From Spiractinospora alimapuensis (GTDB lineage Bacteria; Actinomycetota; Actinomycetes; Streptosporangiales; Streptosporangiaceae): 64,000 nucleotides of DNA. Below, one piece after another: positions 60,643-64,000 of the stretch. The stretch covers positions 372,001 to 436,000 of the forward strand of contig NZ_CP072467.1 of NCBI RefSeq assembly GCF_018437505.1, given 5' to 3'. The position numbers and the translations under genes are program-made. Below the pieces are notes generated by a model that did not search any database, was not told where the DNA came from, and saw nothing but the letters and a program-made list of their open reading frames with translations. Numbering within the stretch: position 1 is the stretch's first letter; every line of letters starts with the position of its first letter.

Positions 60643-62142
60643 ATGATCCTCTCCATGCGCGGCGCCATAGCACTCGTGGCACTCCTCCTCGCCGTACCGG
60701 CGGCGCCACCCGACGTCGACGACGACCTCCTCTCCAGGGTCGACTCCACACTGGAGGAATCGCTGTCGGACACCGGCGTTCCCGGACTGGCCTACGCCGT
60801 CGTCACCCCGGACGGCGCGCAGCGCGTCGGCGCGTTCGGGCACGACGGCAACGACGCCCCGGTCACCGCCGACACCCCGTTCCTGTGGGGGTCGATCGCC
60901 AAACCCGTGGCCTCGACCGCGGTGTTGACGCTGGTCGAGTCCGGCCAGGTGGAACTGGACGCGCCCGTGCGTCGCTATCTGCCCGAGTTCGACCTCGCCG
61001 GTCCGAGCGACATCTCCCGTATCACCGTGCGTCACCTGCTGGAGCAGACCAGTGGATTCCCGGAAGACACCCCTCTCACCGACCGCTTCGACGAAATTGG
61101 CGACCCCTATGAGCGTGCGGTGCGTGACCTGGCGGACATCGCCCCCCAATCCGAACCAGGAGTCGCCCACACCTACTCGAGCGTGAACTACCTCATCATC
61201 GGGGCGATCGTCGAAGCGGTCACCGGCGAGTCCTACACGTCCTATCTGCGCCGCGCGGTGCTCGAACCGCTGGAGATGGACACCGTGATCATCGAGGACT
61301 CCGACGGACAAGGACTCCCTCCGGGCCACCGGGTCACCTTCGGCAGACCCGTCGCCTTCGACGCACCCTACGACCCGGCCGGCGCGAGCTACGGGGGCTA
61401 TATGGGCGGGACCGTGGAGGATCTCGCGGCCTTCGCCACCGTCCACCTCAACGGAGGGGAGGTGGGCGGCCAACGTCTCCTCGAGGCCGAACAGGTGGCC
61501 GAGGCGCACGAGGGTGCCATCACGCTCAGCGACTCGATGTCCTATGGACTCGGATGGCGTGAGGACAGTCGAAATCAGGACCTCGGTACCGTCACCTACT
61601 GGCACGGCGGGGCCGTGAGCGGCTACCACGCCATCGTCGTGTTGCTGCCGGAGGCCGGATACGGGCTCGTCGTCCTGCAGAACGCCTACAGCGATTTGCT
61701 GGACGACCAAGTCGTGTCGGTCGGACTCAACGCGGCGCGGATTCTCGCCGGTGGGACGGGCGAGGTGCCCGCGTCGGCCCCGGCCTACTGGTGGCTGTTG
61801 GTGGCGTTGAGCACCGTCGTCGTCACCGGCGCGGCTCTCACCGTGGACACGGTCCGTCGTCTCTTGGGCGTTCGCTCGGCGGAAGGAGAAGGTCCCGCAC
61901 CGGCGCGCCGCGTCTGGGCGCCAACGCTCGCATGGGTGCTGGGCGCAGCGTGTGTGGCCTGGCTCGCCGTGGTGGGTTTCCCTGCCTGGGCGGGCTTTGG
62001 AATGCGGACCATACTGCTGTTCACCCCGGACATCGGCTGGCTGCTCGTCGCGATCGCGGCGACGGGGATATGCGTGGCGGGCCTGCGGATCGCGCTGGCG
62101 GTCGTTCGGACCCGGGCGCGGCGGTCTCGAGGGGCCGTCTAG
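60643..62142 (+). CDS. Beta-lactamase family serine hydrolase with C-terminal membrane helices
   Basis: 499 residues from ATG 60643 (forward ATG at 60598 lies in the operator). A signal peptide (GAIALVALLLAVPAAPP) precedes a class C/esterase-type domain: SIAK in LWGSIAKPVAST (nucleophile Ser, Lys), then TYSSVNYLIIGAIVEAVTG where the usual YSN reads YSS, and YWHGGAVSGYHA (HxG in place of KTG). The C-terminal 120 residues have three membrane helices. The enzyme domain should lie outside the cell, tethered to the membrane, as in serine hydrolases of the EstB/FmtA/LACTB type. Substrate may be a peptide, ester or beta-lactam. Likely controlled by the divergent TetR. Confidence 0.87.
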   Translation: MILSMRGAIALVALLLAVPAAPPDVDDDLLSRVDSTLEESLSDTGVPGLAYAVVTPDGAQRVGAFGHDGNDAPVTADTPFLWGSIAKPVASTAVLTLVESGQVELDAPVRRYLPEFDLAGPSDISRITVRHLLEQTSGFPEDTPLTDRFDEIGDPYERAVRDLADIAPQSEPGVAHTYSSVNYLIIGAIVEAVTGESYTSYLRRAVLEPLEMDTVIIEDSDGQGLPPGHRVTFGRPVAFDAPYDPAGASYGGYMGGTVEDLAAFATVHLNGGEVGGQRLLEAEQVAEAHEGAITLSDSMSYGLGWREDSRNQDLGTVTYWHGGAVSGYHAIVVLLPEAGYGLVVLQNAYSDLLDDQVVSVGLNAARILAGGTGEVPASAPAYWWLLVALSTVVVTGAALTVDTVRRLLGVRSAEGEGPAPARRVWAPTLAWVLGAACVAWLAVVGFPAWAGFGMRTILLFTPDIGWLLVAIAATGICVAGLRIALAVVRTRARRSRGAV

Positions 62143-62181
62143 AGTGCGAATCGGACATGGATTCGTGGGAGTAGGAGCGGT

Positions 62182-62580
62182 ATGAACCTGGAGGAACGGG
62201 GACCGGGGTTCGCGGCGTTTTGGACGGAGCGCCACCTGGCGACCTTGACGACCCTGCGCGCCGACGGGACTCCGCACGTGGTGCCGGTGGGGGTGACCCT
62301 CGACGTGGCGCGCGGCGTGGCCCGGGTCATCACCAGCGGCGACTCGCTCAAGGCGCGGCTGGTCGCCACGAACGCCGGCGCGGAGGGCGCTCCGGTCGCG
62401 GTCTGTCAGGTGGACGGCCGGCGCTGGTCGACGCTCGAGGGGCGCGCGGTGGTCCGCGACACCCCCGAACAGGTCGCCAGCGCCGAGGCCGCCTACACCG
62501 ACCGCTACAAGCCGCCGCGGGACAATCCCCGCCGGGTCGTCATCGAGATCACCGTGACCCGGGTCAAGGGCAACGCGTGA
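62182..62580 (+). CDS. PPOX-class pyridoxamine-phosphate-oxidase-like protein (F420/FMN)
   Basis: 132 residues from ATG 62182 with GTAGGAG upstream. The split-barrel family text is typical: FWTERHLATLTTLRADGTPH-VVPVGVTLD, KARLVATNAGAEGAPVAVCQ, RWSTLEGRAVV and YTDRYKPPRDNPRRVVIEI. This is the small PPOX class of actinobacteria, whose members bind F420 or FMN and reduce varied substrates. It may be co-transcribed with the beta-lactamase-family gene 39 bp upstream, although a TAGAGT -10 also lies in the gap. Confidence 0.87.
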   Translation: MNLEERGPGFAAFWTERHLATLTTLRADGTPHVVPVGVTLDVARGVARVITSGDSLKARLVATNAGAEGAPVAVCQVDGRRWSTLEGRAVVRDTPEQVASAEAAYTDRYKPPRDNPRRVVIEITVTRVKGNA

Positions 62581-62605
62581 CACCGCGCGGCCTCGGCCGA
62601 TCCGC

Positions 62606-63793
62606 TCACCGCGGCGTGGTCAGGCGCGCGAAGAAGAACCGGATGTCACCCACCAGGTCGGCGGGGTGCTCAAGCCCCGGGAAGGTCCCCCCACGGGGGA
62701 ACTCCGTCCAGTGGATGATGGTGGGGTTGTCCCGCTCGGCGAACCTCCGGATGGGGCGCACGATGTCGGCGGGGAACACCGCGACCCCCATCGGAACCGT
62801 GGGTTCGGCGATCGTCACCCCCTCCTCCGCGGCGTGGTCGGGAGTGTCGGGCGACTCCACGAACGACCGCGCGCTGGAGCCCGCGGTGCGGGTGAGCCAG
62901 TAGAGCATGACGTTGGTCAACAGCGCGTCCCGGGACACCTCGCCCAGTCCCGGGCCGTCGGTCCACTCCTGGAACACGTTGGCGATCCAGGCCAGCAGCC
63001 CTATTGGTGAGTCCGTCATGGGATAGGCGTAGGTCTGGGGACGAGTGGACTGGATCAGTTTGAACCCGTACAGCTCCCGCATGTAGTAGTCCACGCGTTC
63101 CATCCGGCGCTGTTCGGCGTCGCTCAGCCCCTCCAGCTCGCCCGGGTCCCCCGAGGGCCAGGAGATGAGGCCGTTGGTGTGGACGCCGATGACGTGCTCA
63201 TGGTCGATGATCCCCAGTTCACGGGAGATCCACGTCGCCCAGTCCCCGCCCTGCGCGCCGTAGCGCGTGTACCCCAGGCGACGCATGAGTTCGGCCCAGG
63301 CCCGTGCGACCCGTTCGGCGCCCCATCCCATCTCGTGCGTGGGGCCGGACAGGGTGTAGCCCGGCGGGGTGGGGACCACGAGGTGGAACGCCTGGGTCGG
63401 GTCGCCGCCGTGGGAGCGGGGGTCGGTGAGCGGGCCGATGACGTCGAGGTACTCAACGATCGAACTGGGCCATCCGTGCGTGATGACCAGCGGCGTCGCG
63501 TCGGGCTCGGGGGAACGCACGTGCAGGAAGTGCACGGTGGCGCCGTCGATCTGGGTCGTGAACTGCGGTAGGTCGTTGATCCGGCGTTCCCAGGCGCGCC
63601 AGTCGTAGCTGGTGCTCCAGTGGTGGGTGAGCCGCTTGAGCTCGTCGAGCGGGACGCCCAGGCTCCAGTCGGGCGTCGGTGCAGGGTCCGGCCAGCGGGC
63701 GCGGTCGAGCCGTTGGGCGAGGTCGTGGAGTTCTCCGTCCTCGACGGCCAACGTGAACGGGTGGATTCGGGTGTCGTCCTGGTGTGGGGACAC
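62606..63793 (-). CDS. Epoxide hydrolase (alpha/beta fold)
   Basis: 395 residues from GTG 63793 with GAGG upstream. An N-terminal epoxide-hydrolase domain (EDGELHDLAQRLDRARWP, LTHHWSTSYDWRAWERRIND) is followed by the catalytic alpha/beta domain: HGWPSSIVEYL (oxyanion HGWP), nucleophile Asp in GAQGGDWATWI, and GGTFPGLEHPADLVGDIRFF with the catalytic His. The length and order match microsomal-type epoxide hydrolases of actinomycetes. It opens epoxides to diols in the cytoplasm. The divergent TetR gene at 63887 and two GTAC boxes between them suggest induction by a substrate. Confidence 0.92.
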   Translation of the reverse strand: MSPHQDDTRIHPFTLAVEDGELHDLAQRLDRARWPDPAPTPDWSLGVPLDELKRLTHHWSTSYDWRAWERRINDLPQFTTQIDGATVHFLHVRSPEPDATPLVITHGWPSSIVEYLDVIGPLTDPRSHGGDPTQAFHLVVPTPPGYTLSGPTHEMGWGAERVARAWAELMRRLGYTRYGAQGGDWATWISRELGIIDHEHVIGVHTNGLISWPSGDPGELEGLSDAEQRRMERVDYYMRELYGFKLIQSTRPQTYAYPMTDSPIGLLAWIANVFQEWTDGPGLGEVSRDALLTNVMLYWLTRTAGSSARSFVESPDTPDHAAEEGVTIAEPTVPMGVAVFPADIVRPIRRFAERDNPTIIHWTEFPRGGTFPGLEHPADLVGDIRFFFARLTTPR

Positions 63794-63808
63794 AGACGCC
63801 TCAATTCA

Positions 63809-63862
63809 TAGTACGGCGTACGAGATTACTTGACCCTATAACGTACGGGGTACGGAGATATT
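63809..63862. promoter_or_regulatory. Two GTAC-N3-GTAC boxes and divergent promoters
   Basis: GTACGGCGTAC (63812-63822) and GTACGGGGTAC (63843-63853) are near-identical inverted repeats, 31 bp apart (about three helical turns). TTGACC (63831-63836) with GAGATA (63855-63860) is a forward promoter; TACTAT on the reverse strand (63814-63809) is a -10 for the epoxide hydrolase. Each box sits on one promoter. Confidence 0.55.
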
Positions 63863-63886
63863 CCGTCGACCAAGGAGGAGTTCGCG

Positions 63887-64000
63887 ATGGCACGCCACCA
63901 GAGCGGGGCGGGGGATCCGGTTCGGAGTCTGCGACTCCTGTGGCAGGACCCAGAGACACCCGTGCGCCGGGCCCGCGGCCCCCGGCCCGCGCTGCGTCTC
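63887..64000 (+). CDS. TetR family regulator, N-terminal part (partial)
   Basis: The gene runs off the right edge; 38 residues are visible from ATG 63887, which follows AAGGAGGAG. The text GDPVRSLRLLWQDPETPVRR and the following RGPRPALRL match the leader found before the helix-turn-helix in TetR proteins of the type 'SLxLLW..-RGPKPGLT', with the DNA-binding domain expected just beyond the window. It is divergent from the epoxide hydrolase and probably binds the GTAC boxes between them. Confidence 0.7.
   Translation, partial: MARHQSGAGDPVRSLRLLWQDPETPVRRARGPRPALRL

Noticed and set aside
60556-62583. 675-codon reverse frame opposite the beta-lactamase-family and PPOX genes
   Set aside because: Antisense shadow; no motif and it conflicts with two well-supported genes.

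Overview
This window is high-GC (about 70 %) chromosomal DNA from a filamentous-type actinomycete. The gene mix fits the Nocardiopsaceae/Streptosporangiales better than Streptomyces, but that is inference. Supporting signs are the GC-saturated third codon positions, frequent GTG starts with 4-nt GTGA overlaps, TAGNNT -10 boxes directly in front of GTG/ATG starts (leaderless style), DUF222/HNH '13E12-type' nuclease genes, XRE/MmyB regulators, an Rv2578c-type radical SAM protein and membrane Ser/Thr kinases. No rRNA, tRNA or CRISPR array was seen.

Layout. 0-6.3 kb: start of a solute-binding lipoprotein (reverse), a DMT permease, a TetR regulator divergent from a two-gene bacterial-PH-domain operon with a palindromic operator between them, then a PASTA-less Ser/Thr kinase. 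6.3-15.9 kb: metabolism and transport (homocysteine methyltransferase, DUF418-type membrane protein, exonuclease III, alpha/beta hydrolase, ABC exporter), then a MarR regulator divergent from an EamA permease and SDR reductase. 15.9-23.1 kb: a reverse-strand gene set of five (coiled-coil protein, ClpB-like AAA+ ATPase with a frame break, NrdG-like radical SAM protein, FHA protein, membrane pseudokinase-like kinase). It looks like one phospho-signalling/ATPase system and is the best candidate for an undescribed multi-gene system. 23.1-24.5 kb: non-coding DNA and a decayed IS481 element. 24.5-30.4 kb: ankyrin protein, small membrane protein, a lone tyrosine recombinase translationally coupled to an XRE regulator, an FMN reductase, and an Rpn-family nuclease followed by a stand-alone copy of its own C-terminal tail. 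30.5-38.2 kb: aminotransferase, DUF222/HNH nuclease behind an SOS-like box, Rv2578c radical SAM protein, C39-like protein, methyltransferase, an atypical HisRS and a threonine dehydratase-like enzyme. 38.2-49.4 kb: flavin reductase, a Mn/Zn ABC transporter with its MntR/DtxR regulator, a complete UgpC-B-A-E type sugar/glycerol-phosphate importer, an LtrA-family protein and a VapBC toxin-antitoxin pair. 49.5-64 kb: a DnaE-type polymerase with a degenerate PHP site, a decayed IS5 element, DUF2332 protein, Hsp20, a rifampin-phosphotransferase/PEP-synthase-like enzyme, Nudix protein, methyltransferase, TetR divergent from a membrane-anchored beta-lactamase-family protein, a PPOX protein, an epoxide hydrolase and the start of a TetR regulator.

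Two themes recur. First, divergent regulator/target pairs carry clear palindromes (TetR/PH operon, MarR/EamA, TetR/beta-lactamase, epoxide hydrolase/TetR). Second, the window holds three scraps of its own genes: the tail of the Rpn nuclease, the 3' part of the radical SAM gene, and the C-terminal part of the second PH-domain gene. Partial duplication followed by decay is therefore active here.
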